Shown: piece after piece, positions 49,966 through 57,637 of the stretch
Layout of the letters: every line of letters starts with the position of its first letter
Numbering within the stretch: position 1 is the first letter of the stretch
Origin: Caulobacter soli
GTDB lineage: Bacteria > Pseudomonadota > Alphaproteobacteria > Caulobacterales > Caulobacteraceae
Direction of reading: 5' to 3'
Length of the DNA: 64,000 bases
NCBI RefSeq assembly: GCF_011045195.1
Contig: NZ_CP049200.1
Location: forward strand, 310,001-374,000
Translations under genes and position numbers: made by a program
The notes under the pieces: generated by a model
What the model was told of the DNA's origin: nothing
Database searches by the model: none
The model's input: the letters and a program-made list of their open reading frames with translations, nothing else

Positions 49966-51309
49966 ATGAAAAAACATGTTGCGATGATCGCTGGCTGCTT
50001 GGCCGTCAGCGGATGTACGACCGTCGAGGTGAGCTACGACAGGCCCGCGACTTTCGACAAGGCGGCTGACGTCGCCGCCCAAGCCAAGAAAGGTCTAGCC
50101 TTCTACGCGCTGCAGAGCGTTGAGGTCCAAGTCGGCCCCAAGCCGGCCGAGCCTGCTGCGCCGTCGGCGACGCGCTCCGGCTCGACAGACTCGACCAACG
50201 GGTTGGGGAATGGCGCGTCCGGCTCGTCTAGCACGACCGGGACCAGGACCGGCCCAGTCAGAGAGGATGGGATCAATCTTGGTGGCGGCGCTTCGTCGGG
50301 AGGCGGCGCGAGTAGCGGAAAGACGGGTAAGTCTACTGGATCCAAGTCCGCTGCCACCACGGGGGGCAAGACCTCGACGACCGGCAAGGACGCTCCGACC
50401 AAGACGCCTACCACGGGCAAGGACGGAGCGGCTGCCGATCCGGGAAAGGACACCGCGCCGGCCGCCACGCCAGCGGCGGCGCCCACGACGCCAGATCCGG
50501 TAAGCGTTTCGATCGCCGGCAAGGACATCCAAGCCAAGCTGGTGGCGCTCGCCGACCCGGCCCATGGCGTGATGATGGGCGGCACCAATGGCTTCTGGAA
50601 GAAGACCTCCGTTTCGGGCGCGCGCTACGCCAACTCCGATCGCGTCCAGAGCGTCAGCATCAAGGCTGAGAACTTGACGGCCAAGCGGATTGGTCAGTTC
50701 GCCACGGTGGTCAGCCCCTTCATCAAACCAGCCACGCCCACGTCCGAAGCCGCCGGCGGTCCGCCTGAGCTTCCGAGTTTCAACTTCGTCGTCTCCGCGG
50801 CGGAGGCGAACAAGGAAGTTCAGATCAAGGACTCGGTTTGGAAGCGAACCCTGAAGTTCGATCCCACGCCGGATGGTGCGGTGTCCTTCGACAACTTCCT
50901 TTCTCAGACCGCGGGCAAGAAGGTGAATTACTTCCCGGTGCCCGCCTGCTTGCCCGCCACGCTCGAATTGAAGGCCGGCGTGTACAGCTACACGTTCCCG
51001 GCTTTCGTCGTGTCGACGCCGGAAATCGTCAGACTGGAACCGCTGCCGATCGACGGCAAGCTGAACCTTTCGGCGATCTGTAGCAGCACCACGGAAGGCG
51101 CCGTCACGGCCGATCGCTACGACCAGGCCTTCGACACCCTGGCGGCGGTGCAAAAAGCCTATTCGGACCTGAAAGACAAGAAGGACGGCGAAGCCGAGAC
51201 CGACGCCGCCGCACCGGCCAAGGACGGCCAAACGACAGATGGCAAGGCAGGTGATAACGGGGCTGCGGACGGCAAAACCTCCAAAACTGGCTCCAACTCA
51301 GGCGGCTGA
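49966..51309 (+). CDS. Lipoprotein with a long low-complexity linker
   Basis: A 447-residue exported lipoprotein: MKKHVAMIAGCLAVSGCTT with lipobox VSGC. After a short folded segment (DRPATFDKAADVAAQAKKGL) comes a Ser/Thr/Gly/Lys-rich linker (about residues 55-165, for example GKTGKSTGSKSAATTGGKTS). A folded domain follows (VSVSIAGKDIQAKLVALADP to FPVPACLPATLELKAGVYSY), then an acidic/Lys/Gly tail. No family is recognised. It is convergent with the trypsin-like/subtilisin-like gene pair, separated by a strong hairpin. A cell-envelope partner or substrate of the proteases is possible. Confidence 0.75.
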   Translation: MKKHVAMIAGCLAVSGCTTVEVSYDRPATFDKAADVAAQAKKGLAFYALQSVEVQVGPKPAEPAAPSATRSGSTDSTNGLGNGASGSSSTTGTRTGPVREDGINLGGGASSGGGASSGKTGKSTGSKSAATTGGKTSTTGKDAPTKTPTTGKDGAAADPGKDTAPAATPAAAPTTPDPVSVSIAGKDIQAKLVALADPAHGVMMGGTNGFWKKTSVSGARYANSDRVQSVSIKAENLTAKRIGQFATVVSPFIKPATPTSEAAGGPPELPSFNFVVSAAEANKEVQIKDSVWKRTLKFDPTPDGAVSFDNFLSQTAGKKVNYFPVPACLPATLELKAGVYSYTFPAFVVSTPEIVRLEPLPIDGKLNLSAICSSTTEGAVTADRYDQAFDTLAAVQKAYSDLKDKKDGEAETDAAAPAKDGQTTDGKAGDNGAADGKTSKTGSNSGG

Positions 51310-51324
51310 ACCAGTCGGCCGAAG

Positions 51325-51355
51325 GATCGTCGCCGCGCAAGGCGCGGCGACGATC
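51325..51355. terminator. Perfect 14-base-pair hairpin between convergent genes
   Basis: GATCGTCGCCGCGC (51325-51338), loop AAG, GCGCGGCGACGATC (51342-51355). It sits exactly between the stops of the lipoprotein gene and the trypsin-like gene, and so probably terminates both. There is no T-tract on either side. Confidence 0.7.
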
Positions 51356-51358
51356 GAC

Positions 51359-52561
51359 CTAGTTGAGCAGCGCCTTCAATTGCGAGACGCGAACGCCGGA
51401 ATTGTAAGGACATCCCGTTGTACGGCAGGCGTTGCGATAAGCGACTACAGCGGCCTGCATGGAAAGTTCGTCGTCGATAAAACCGTCCGTATGGACGCCG
51501 ACAACCTCGCCGTTAGCGTTGAGGATCGGTCCCCCCGAATTGCCGCCCACGGTGTCGCAATTGTGCTCCAACCGCCCTGGGGCGACGAGAGACTTCACCG
51601 AGCAAGACAGCGACGCGCCCATTGGAAAGCCGTAGGGGTGGCCCAGGACGTTAACGACGCCGCCCGCCGCCGGATCGGCGCTGGCCAGCTTGAGGATCCG
51701 GCCGCCGCCGCCGGCGACAGGCGGCGCGGGCTCGCTGAGCGTCAGCACCGCGACGTCGGCCTTGGCGGGGTCAGCCTTGACCGACAGGCAAAGCGGATTG
51801 CGAACAGCGCCGTAGGGATCACGGATGTAGTCGAAGCTGATTGCTACATCGCTGCAGGTCCTTGCGCTCTTGCCCTGCGAGCCGACGTAGCTCACCGAAT
51901 TATCGAGGCAATGATGGGCCGTGGCGATCTTATCGGCGGCGACCAGGAACCCCGTGCAGGCATGATTTCCATGGATCGTCAGCTTCACGACCCCGCGAGC
52001 CCAAGCCATCGCCGGGTCTGTCGCGGCGAGATCCTCGACCCATTCGATGTTTGGGCCAATCGACTGCGACTTGGTGGTCGCTTTGGAGGTCGAGACCAAC
52101 ATCGTCTTGACGGTGAAGCGAAGACCCGGCGCGCCTGACGGCGCGGTGACGACGATGTCGATCTGTTTGGGCTTGAGTTGAGGGCTGGTGAAGCTTGGAT
52201 TTTCCGCCAGGAATGCGGCGGGAAAGGCGGCCAGAACACGGCCGTCATTGTCTTGCAGTTCGATCGCATAGTCGCCGTCGGCCTTGGCTTCGACGCCCTC
52301 GAACAATAGCACCGCATAGCGCGGCTCTGGTTTGGTTGGCGGCGTCACCGACGCTTGCCAGCGCGTGGTCTTAGCGGCGGCTTGCTCGGGGCCATACGAG
52401 ACCGGTTTGAACGACGTGACAGCTATGGCCGCATCACGCGTATCGCGGGCTTGGATGGCGTCGCGGGCGTCAGCGGCCACAGCCGCCTGGCCGATCGCCA
52501 ACGCGCAGATCACACCGGCGATCATTTGAGTACAGACGGACAGATAGGCTGGAAAGCGCAT
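51359..52561 (-). CDS. Exported trypsin-like serine protease (S1 family)
   Basis: A 400-residue protein with a signal peptide (TQMIAGVICALAIGQAAVAA). An N-terminal domain of about 190 residues (ARYAVLLFEG-like PRYAVLLFEGVEAKADGDYA) is unassigned. The C-terminal chymotrypsin fold has the catalytic triad in HACTGFLVAADKIATAHHCL (His), PAKADVAVLTL (Asp) and CDTVGGNSGGPILNANGEVV (Ser), with paired cysteines. The start codon lies 40 bases inside the end of the subtilisin-like gene, so the two are co-transcribed and coupled. Substrate unknown. Confidence 0.88.
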   Translation of the reverse strand: MRFPAYLSVCTQMIAGVICALAIGQAAVAADARDAIQARDTRDAAIAVTSFKPVSYGPEQAAAKTTRWQASVTPPTKPEPRYAVLLFEGVEAKADGDYAIELQDNDGRVLAAFPAAFLAENPSFTSPQLKPKQIDIVVTAPSGAPGLRFTVKTMLVSTSKATTKSQSIGPNIEWVEDLAATDPAMAWARGVVKLTIHGNHACTGFLVAADKIATAHHCLDNSVSYVGSQGKSARTCSDVAISFDYIRDPYGAVRNPLCLSVKADPAKADVAVLTLSEPAPPVAGGGGRILKLASADPAAGGVVNVLGHPYGFPMGASLSCSVKSLVAPGRLEHNCDTVGGNSGGPILNANGEVVGVHTDGFIDDELSMQAAVVAYRNACRTTGCPYNSGVRVSQLKALLN

Positions 52562-54870
52562 GCCGTGAACTCCTGGAGATCGTGGACATAGAGGCTTCGG
52601 GCCGCCTTGTTGGCGTCGGAGAAGCGGATCTTCTCGTCGTTGCGAATAAAGCCGTAGAAGGGGGGAGCGACCTCGCGCGGCGCCGCGCCGGACTTGGCCT
52701 CCAGGAACACGACGACATAGCGGGTGCGAGGATAGGTATCGTCTCCGATCGCCTGGAGGCGCAGAACGTCGCGCCATGGGATGGTGCGCCCTGGTCCATT
52801 TTCGGTTTCGACCGTGAGGCTCGTCCCGTCGTTCCGGTTGAGGGTCAGGCTTGTCAGCCGGCAAGGGCTGGTCGCCGGCGGACAAGCGGTATGCGTCTCA
52901 TCGCGAAGTTGGACGACATCGGCGTCAAACTGCAGGGCGCGCCCAAAGTTGATCGCGCCGTACCTGGCGTAGCCCCCGCCATCGCCGTCGCGGCGAGGAT
53001 CGGCTGTGGCGAGCATGCGTGCGCGCACGTCTAGGGCGGCGGGGGCGGTGCGCAGTTTGCCGCCTAGCGACGCGGGCTTGACTACCGCCGCGATCAGCAA
53101 GGAGGCCAAGGAGGCGACACGCGGCGCGGCGAATGACGTGCCCAAGTCGACACCGAAGGCGTCGCCATAGAGGGTTGTGACCGCCACACCTGGAGCGGCC
53201 AGCTCGAACTGGTCGCCAAAGTTCACCGCCGGCTTTGAGCCGTTGGCTCCCGAAGGGCAGGTCGAGCTCTCGATGCCCTGCTCGGTGAGGTCGCTGCAGC
53301 GCAGGATGTCGGTGCCAGCCGCGTTCAGAGCCGTGACCGTGACCAGCGCCGTACCCTTGGCGCGCTCGCCAATACAGGCAGGATAGAGGCTCATCGGGCA
53401 AAGATCGCCCGCCGCCCCCGTGTAGCGGCCGCCCTGGTTTCCAGCGGCGGCGACGACGACGATATCGGTGGCCATGCGGCCTTTTCCGCTCGACCCATCG
53501 CCGAACATGATCCGATCGAACTGGGTGCCTTCGCCAGCTTCCATGGTCTGGCTGACGTTGATCACCGAGACGCTCGTCCCAGAGCGGATCATAAAGGCGG
53601 TGACCGGGTCTTGCCCCGGTCCGGACGCCAGAAGGTCCTCGATGTCGGCCGCCCATAGCTGCGCGCGCGGGTTCAGCCCCTCGGGGCCCTCGCCGACCGG
53701 AAGTGCGGCGATAACGCCGGCGACCGCGGTGCCGTGGTCGACGACCGGTTCGCGCGCGACGCGCCAGCTTTGACAGCCGCCGCCGGGCGTGACGAGTCCC
53801 TCATACTTTGGCTTGAGGCGCGTGCGCGCGTCATCGTCAGGGTATGCAACAACCGAGACCCCGTTGGCCTGAAACGCGCAGTGGCCGCCATCGACATATT
53901 TATCCCACACGCCCACCACGACATTGGGCAGGGCGGCGCGCGCCTTGCGGCCAGCATTGGTCACATACGGGTAGTTCAGCGTTCGCAGGATCGCGTTGCT
54001 AAGGTCCTGGCCATCGGAAAGCCCCGCTACGCCCTGTGACTGGCTCAAGTGTCCGCCTTTGGGCTCGGCCGTGAACACCGCATAGTGTTCATGGGCGTCC
54101 GAGAACGCTGCTCGCGCGACGAAGGCCTCAAAGAGCGCCGATCCGCGCGTCTGAAGCGCCTCGAAGCTTTCGCCGCCTCGCGCTGGGATTCGAATTTGCA
54201 GAGCCCGAAAGGGCAGGCGGATCGGTCCATCATATTTCGAGGGCGCGACCTGCGTGGCTTCGGGACGGGCGGTGTTGAGGTTGTCGACCAGCTTCTGGCA
54301 GGCCGCATCCCAGTCCGTGCAGCCCATCAGCACTCTGCTGACCAGCCGGCCAAGGCCGACATAGCTCTTTCGGCTACGGTCGATGCGCCGGACGAGCGTC
54401 TCCTGGTAGCTGTCGATCTGCACTGTTGGCAGGCAAACGACCCAGCGCGGCAGTTGTCCATCGCACCGCAAGCCCTGGATGGATCGAGCGCTGGGCGGCG
54501 CCTTCTGATTGATCCAGCGGGGGCCCTTGGACGTGATGGAGCAAATATGACGATTGTGTTCGCACACATACATCTCGAGGCTCGAGACAGGCCCCATGGT
54601 GAAGCCCCACTCACGCTCCCAAAGTCGTTGGGGTACGAGCCCCTTGCCATTGTCGACAGGCGAGAACGAGAGATCTCCGCGCCCTTCCATGACGCTGAAG
54701 AGTTCGCCGAGCTTGCCGACGCCGGGATCGGTCAGCAGTCGGATACTGACACAGCAAGCATCGCTGTCTGGTTTGGGAGAGGCCGCCTGCGCAGCCATGA
54801 CTCTGGGAGCGGCGAGCGCGCTCATCGCCGCCACGAGCAGAGCACCGACGAGGCCGAGACGTCGCGCCAA
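52522..54870 (-). CDS. Exported subtilisin-like serine protease (S8 family)
   Basis: A 782-residue protein with signal peptide (LGLVGALLVAAMSALAAPRV). An N-terminal cysteine-containing region (about 30-260) is unassigned. The subtilase domain has a candidate Asp in VVVGVWDKYVDGGHC, His in VVDHGTAVAGVIAALPVGEG, oxyanion Asn in VVVAAAGNQGGRYTG and Ser in GVDLGTSFAAPRVASLASLL. A C-terminal region of about 130 residues (for example RTRYVVVFLEAKSGAAP) follows. It is first in a two-gene protease operon. Two different exported protease folds in one operon is unusual. Confidence 0.88.
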   Translation of the reverse strand: MARRLGLVGALLVAAMSALAAPRVMAAQAASPKPDSDACCVSIRLLTDPGVGKLGELFSVMEGRGDLSFSPVDNGKGLVPQRLWEREWGFTMGPVSSLEMYVCEHNRHICSITSKGPRWINQKAPPSARSIQGLRCDGQLPRWVVCLPTVQIDSYQETLVRRIDRSRKSYVGLGRLVSRVLMGCTDWDAACQKLVDNLNTARPEATQVAPSKYDGPIRLPFRALQIRIPARGGESFEALQTRGSALFEAFVARAAFSDAHEHYAVFTAEPKGGHLSQSQGVAGLSDGQDLSNAILRTLNYPYVTNAGRKARAALPNVVVGVWDKYVDGGHCAFQANGVSVVAYPDDDARTRLKPKYEGLVTPGGGCQSWRVAREPVVDHGTAVAGVIAALPVGEGPEGLNPRAQLWAADIEDLLASGPGQDPVTAFMIRSGTSVSVINVSQTMEAGEGTQFDRIMFGDGSSGKGRMATDIVVVAAAGNQGGRYTGAAGDLCPMSLYPACIGERAKGTALVTVTALNAAGTDILRCSDLTEQGIESSTCPSGANGSKPAVNFGDQFELAAPGVAVTTLYGDAFGVDLGTSFAAPRVASLASLLIAAVVKPASLGGKLRTAPAALDVRARMLATADPRRDGDGGGYARYGAINFGRALQFDADVVQLRDETHTACPPATSPCRLTSLTLNRNDGTSLTVETENGPGRTIPWRDVLRLQAIGDDTYPRTRYVVVFLEAKSGAAPREVAPPFYGFIRNDEKIRFSDANKAARSLYVHDLQEFTACAFQPICPSVLK

Positions 54871-54974
54871 AATCTGTCCCCCCCAACAGACTGGTTAACC
54901 TCGCGACCCTAGCGCCGATTGAAATGCACGTCTAGAAAGTGCGATTGATAATCTGCAACCGTCGGCGGTGCGCC

Positions 54975-55403
54975 TTAATCTTGGCGTAGGTGACAAGCAG
55001 GCGCCGGGCTTCGAAAGCTTCGGTCGCGACCATGGCACGGGTCGGTGCAAGTGGTCAACTTATTTGACTTATAGCATATCTTATTGGGAATACTAGAAAC
55101 TTTCTCTTCTACGAGAATGCTTTCATAGTCCTGACCTCCGTAGAATATTCCGATGATGATAACTTCAGCGTCTTTCACGGTGTAAGTGATGGTGGTCCGC
55201 CGAAAGGGGAGGGTGCGTAGGCCGGGCCTTACGTCGAACCTTGGGGCGCCACGCTCAGGGAAGGCGCTCAACGTCTCGCATCGATCCACGATCGCATTGG
55301 TGAAGCGGGTCGCCGTTGCTGACGAGGCCTCCGCGGCAAGGACCGATAGAGATCAACGAGCTGAGCTTCCACTTCAGGTGTAGGCTATCGTGCGGATGGG
55401 CAT
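54975..55403 (-). pseudogene. ParE/RelE-type toxin gene broken by frameshifts
   Basis: From ATG at 55403 the minus strand reads MPIRTIAYT and stops. One base further in phase it continues PEVEAQLVDLYRSL, and a second shift near 55335 leads to AEASSATATRFTNAIVDRCE, FPERGAPRFDVRPGLRTLPF and VIIIGIFYGGQDYESIL, the ParE core with its terminal motif. The original stop is also lost and the frame runs on to 54975. The ATG overlaps an upstream TGA (TGATG), as in toxin-antitoxin operons, but no antitoxin is recognisable. Confidence 0.65.
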
Positions 55404-55496
55404 CAGGCCTTGGTCGCGCGCTCTTGTTCTGCCGTTAGCGTTGCGCGGATATCCTGGCTCGACCTTCCGCGCGCTCGCAAGGTTTGCGAACAGCGA

Positions 55497-55556
55497 CAGT
55501 CGCAGGGTTTGGAGTCAGAAAATCAGCCTGGATCGGGCTCGAAATTTTTCGCGTCT
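55497..55556. repeat. Copy B of a dispersed intergenic repeat
   Basis: A 60-base stretch matching 45449-45509 (shared CAGTCGC, GGGT, AGTCAG, AAATCAGC, GGAT and GCGTCT blocks). It lies between the broken ParE gene and a small membrane gene. The two copies are about 10 kb apart, in the same orientation. Confidence 0.45.
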
Positions 55557-55590
55557 AACAATAGTTATCGGAAGAAAGTGCGTTGCAGGC

Positions 55591-55929
55591 TCAGTGAGCG
55601 CGCCTATTCGCGCTTATTTGTTCCTGCAGCGCTCGGGCCACTGAGCGAGCCGTTTCAGGACCGTCTTCATGTTCGATCTTCCGCACCATGCGGATCTTCT
55701 CACGCTCCCACATATCCTCCGCGAGGCGGTTGAAAATTGTGAAAAAGCCGATCCAGATGCCGGCCACAAGCGGCAAGCAGCCGAGCATCGTGATCCAGCT
55801 TGTGAGATTGGTGACGAGCATTGCTTCCGGATGATCGTTGGGGGTCCTGAAATTCAGGCACCCGACACCAATGACCAGGAGGACGGCCGCCACCGTAATG
55901 CGCTGGGCTGGGCGAAAGTTTGTTTTCAT
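55591..55929 (-). CDS. Small membrane protein of unknown function
   Basis: A 112-residue protein with two helices (ITVAAVLLVIGVGCLNF and ITMLGCLPLVAGIWIGFFTI) followed by a charged cytosolic C-terminus (RLAEDMWEREKIRMVRKIEH). The ATG at 55929 starts the protein next to a basic MKTNFRPAQR; an ATG at 55965 adds 12 residues. No family is recognised. It stands alone in a less GC-rich neighbourhood. Confidence 0.5.
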   Translation of the reverse strand: MKTNFRPAQRITVAAVLLVIGVGCLNFRTPNDHPEAMLVTNLTSWITMLGCLPLVAGIWIGFFTIFNRLAEDMWEREKIRMVRKIEHEDGPETARSVARALQEQISANRRAH

Positions 55930-56069
55930 TGGGTTCTTTGGTGCAGAAAAGGGTCGCATACTCACGTGAGGGTAGCAAATCGGAATTACAGCCTGTTGTA
56001 TGCGCTTGGACCGGCCTTTTTGATGTCTTATCGGAAATTGGTCAACTTAATTGACCACATTGAGCTTGG

Positions 56070-56726
56070 CTAGTTGGACGGACGTCGGTTGCGATATCGA
56101 GCGGGAGCGACCCGACAGTGAGGCCGTGCGGCTGATCCAACAGTGAATCCCGTCCCCCGTTGTCGGTATCCCGGGACGCTTGATCTTGCTCGGCTCGATG
56201 TCGGTCCTGTGGCGGACGACGAGAGGGCGTCGATATATAGCGTCAGGAAGCGCGGTGGCTTGATCTTCCGCCACCGCAGGAAGGTTCTAATGCCGAGGGC
56301 CACAACCAGACTGTATCCAAGGATGAGCTTTAAAACACCGAAGAGTACCAACGCACCCATGATCGAAAGAACAAAAACACCGCCAATACCGGGGCTGGCT
56401 CGTTTGCAAACCTGATATCCCAGCACTAAACCCAAGACTTGAATCGCTAGGCTGGACGCAATTGCGAGAATGATCCATGACCATCTATCAACCTTGCCCG
56501 GCGCTCCACTCCCGATTGGTTTACTTGCCTGCCTTGCCAAATCGGTTGCTAGCAAGGATACGCCACTGATGCCCAAGAGAGCGGCTGCTACACCGTACAT
56601 CAAAGCTTCGGGATTCTTGCTGGCGTCCCCACTGGTCACCCCCTCCAGCAGCACGGCGAACGCCAGCGCCAGGCCGTAGGTCGGGGTCATCTCGAAAGCT
56701 TGATGCTTGTCCGACACTTCGCTCAT
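56070..56726 (-). CDS. Membrane protein of unknown function, odd C-terminus
   Basis: A 218-residue protein with about four helices (GLALAFAVLLEGVTSG, LMYGVAAALLGISGVSLLAT, WIILAIASSLAIQVLGLVLG, FVLSIMGALVLFGVLKLILG). Much of the gene has lower GC than its surroundings, suggesting transfer. After about residue 165 (FLTLYIDALSS) the protein switches to an Arg/Ser/Gly-rich tail that reads like out-of-phase GC-rich DNA, so the true end may have been lost by a frameshift or junction near 56230. Function unknown. Confidence 0.5.
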   Translation of the reverse strand: MSEVSDKHQAFEMTPTYGLALAFAVLLEGVTSGDASKNPEALMYGVAAALLGISGVSLLATDLARQASKPIGSGAPGKVDRWSWIILAIASSLAIQVLGLVLGYQVCKRASPGIGGVFVLSIMGALVLFGVLKLILGYSLVVALGIRTFLRWRKIKPPRFLTLYIDALSSSATGPTSSRARSSVPGYRQRGTGFTVGSAARPHCRVAPARYRNRRPSN

Positions 56727-56878
56727 GACTCCCCCGAGGGTATAGCCCGCCGACTAAGGCGCAGCTTCAAGCTCTGAGTTCTGCACGGCTAGCGAGGGAC
56801 GGTCCAGCGCGAGACGCCAGATCACATGTGGGCGCCTTGTGCTCGATGAGCCGGTGGGATTTACGTTGTCTGACTGAT

Positions 56879-57340
56879 TTAATTGAGCTTTTCGATCTTC
56901 AATTCGCGAAGCAGCTGTTCGGCCAAGCCCTTTGCCTTGCCAGGATCGGCGACCAGCTCTTCGATCTCCGCCCTGCGGTCGGCAGGCATCCGCTCAAGCC
57001 AATCTTCGCTTTTCATGTCGTAGTACAGCGACACCACCACGTTGTGGCCGGTCTGCCGAACGTGACGTTCAGCCCAGAGCTTGGCGTTCGGTCGGTTCTT
57101 TTCGCCGCAGTCCTGACGCTCGGCCTTTTGCGCCATCAGCGTCTCGGTACAGACGAACGGCGTGTTGGTCGGCGCCGGCGGGATCTCGGCGGCTTCCATC
57201 GCCTCCCCGATCAGCGTGATGATCTTAGCCTGAAGGGAGCGTCCCGACTTGGCGCTCTGAGCATGGAGGAAGGCCTCCAACTGGGGGTGCAGTGTGAGCG
57301 ACACCGCAGTCCGGCCATCCACAGTCACATCGTTCGCCAT
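56879..57340 (-). CDS. Arc-like ribbon-helix-helix protein, unknown role
   Basis: A 153-residue soluble protein. The N-terminus (TVDGRTAVSLTLHPQLEAFL, then HAQSAKSGRSLQAKIITLIG) fits a ribbon-helix-helix DNA-binding fold. The C-terminal half is charged and helical (MKSEDWLERMPADRRAEIEE) and unassigned. The ATG at 57340 is preferred; 57352 is four codons longer. No adjacent toxin partner is seen. It may be a regulator. Confidence 0.5.
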   Translation of the reverse strand: MANDVTVDGRTAVSLTLHPQLEAFLHAQSAKSGRSLQAKIITLIGEAMEAAEIPPAPTNTPFVCTETLMAQKAERQDCGEKNRPNAKLWAERHVRQTGHNVVVSLYYDMKSEDWLERMPADRRAEIEELVADPGKAKGLAEQLLRELKIEKLN

Positions 57341-57588
57341 CGGTCGAGCCACCGTCGGATGTTGTGTGTGGAGATCATGCTCGCGAGTCGGGTAAATCCC
57401 AAGCAGACTCGGCGCTAATAGATGTAAGGCCCCGTTGAATTTGGCTGCGGCTCCCCTGCTCTAGCGGCGCGGTCAGCGGCCTGTGGGAAGCTTGTGCTAC
57501 ACCCACCGACGTGCTTCCTGGAAAGCGGTAAGGGTTTCCGTTGTCCACTGCGCAAGCGCTAACTGGCCCCTGGCTTCGGGCGACGACA

Positions 57589-57622
57589 CCCTCCCAGCAC
57601 GAGCAAGCTCGACGCGGGAGGG
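57589..57622 (-). terminator. Hairpin after the fourth TonB receptor
   Basis: Arms CCCTCCC (57589-57595) and GGGAGGG (57616-57622), with an inner stem CGAGC/GCTCG, begin 15 bases past the receptor stop. There is no T-tract, so it is a stability or rho-assisted end at best. Confidence 0.5.
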
Positions 57623-57637
57623 CCTTCGCCGAGGGGC

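Noticed and set aside
49712..49969. 85-codon open frame upstream of the lipoprotein gene
   Set aside because: No ribosome site, mixed composition, and its end overlaps the lipoprotein start region. More likely promoter DNA.
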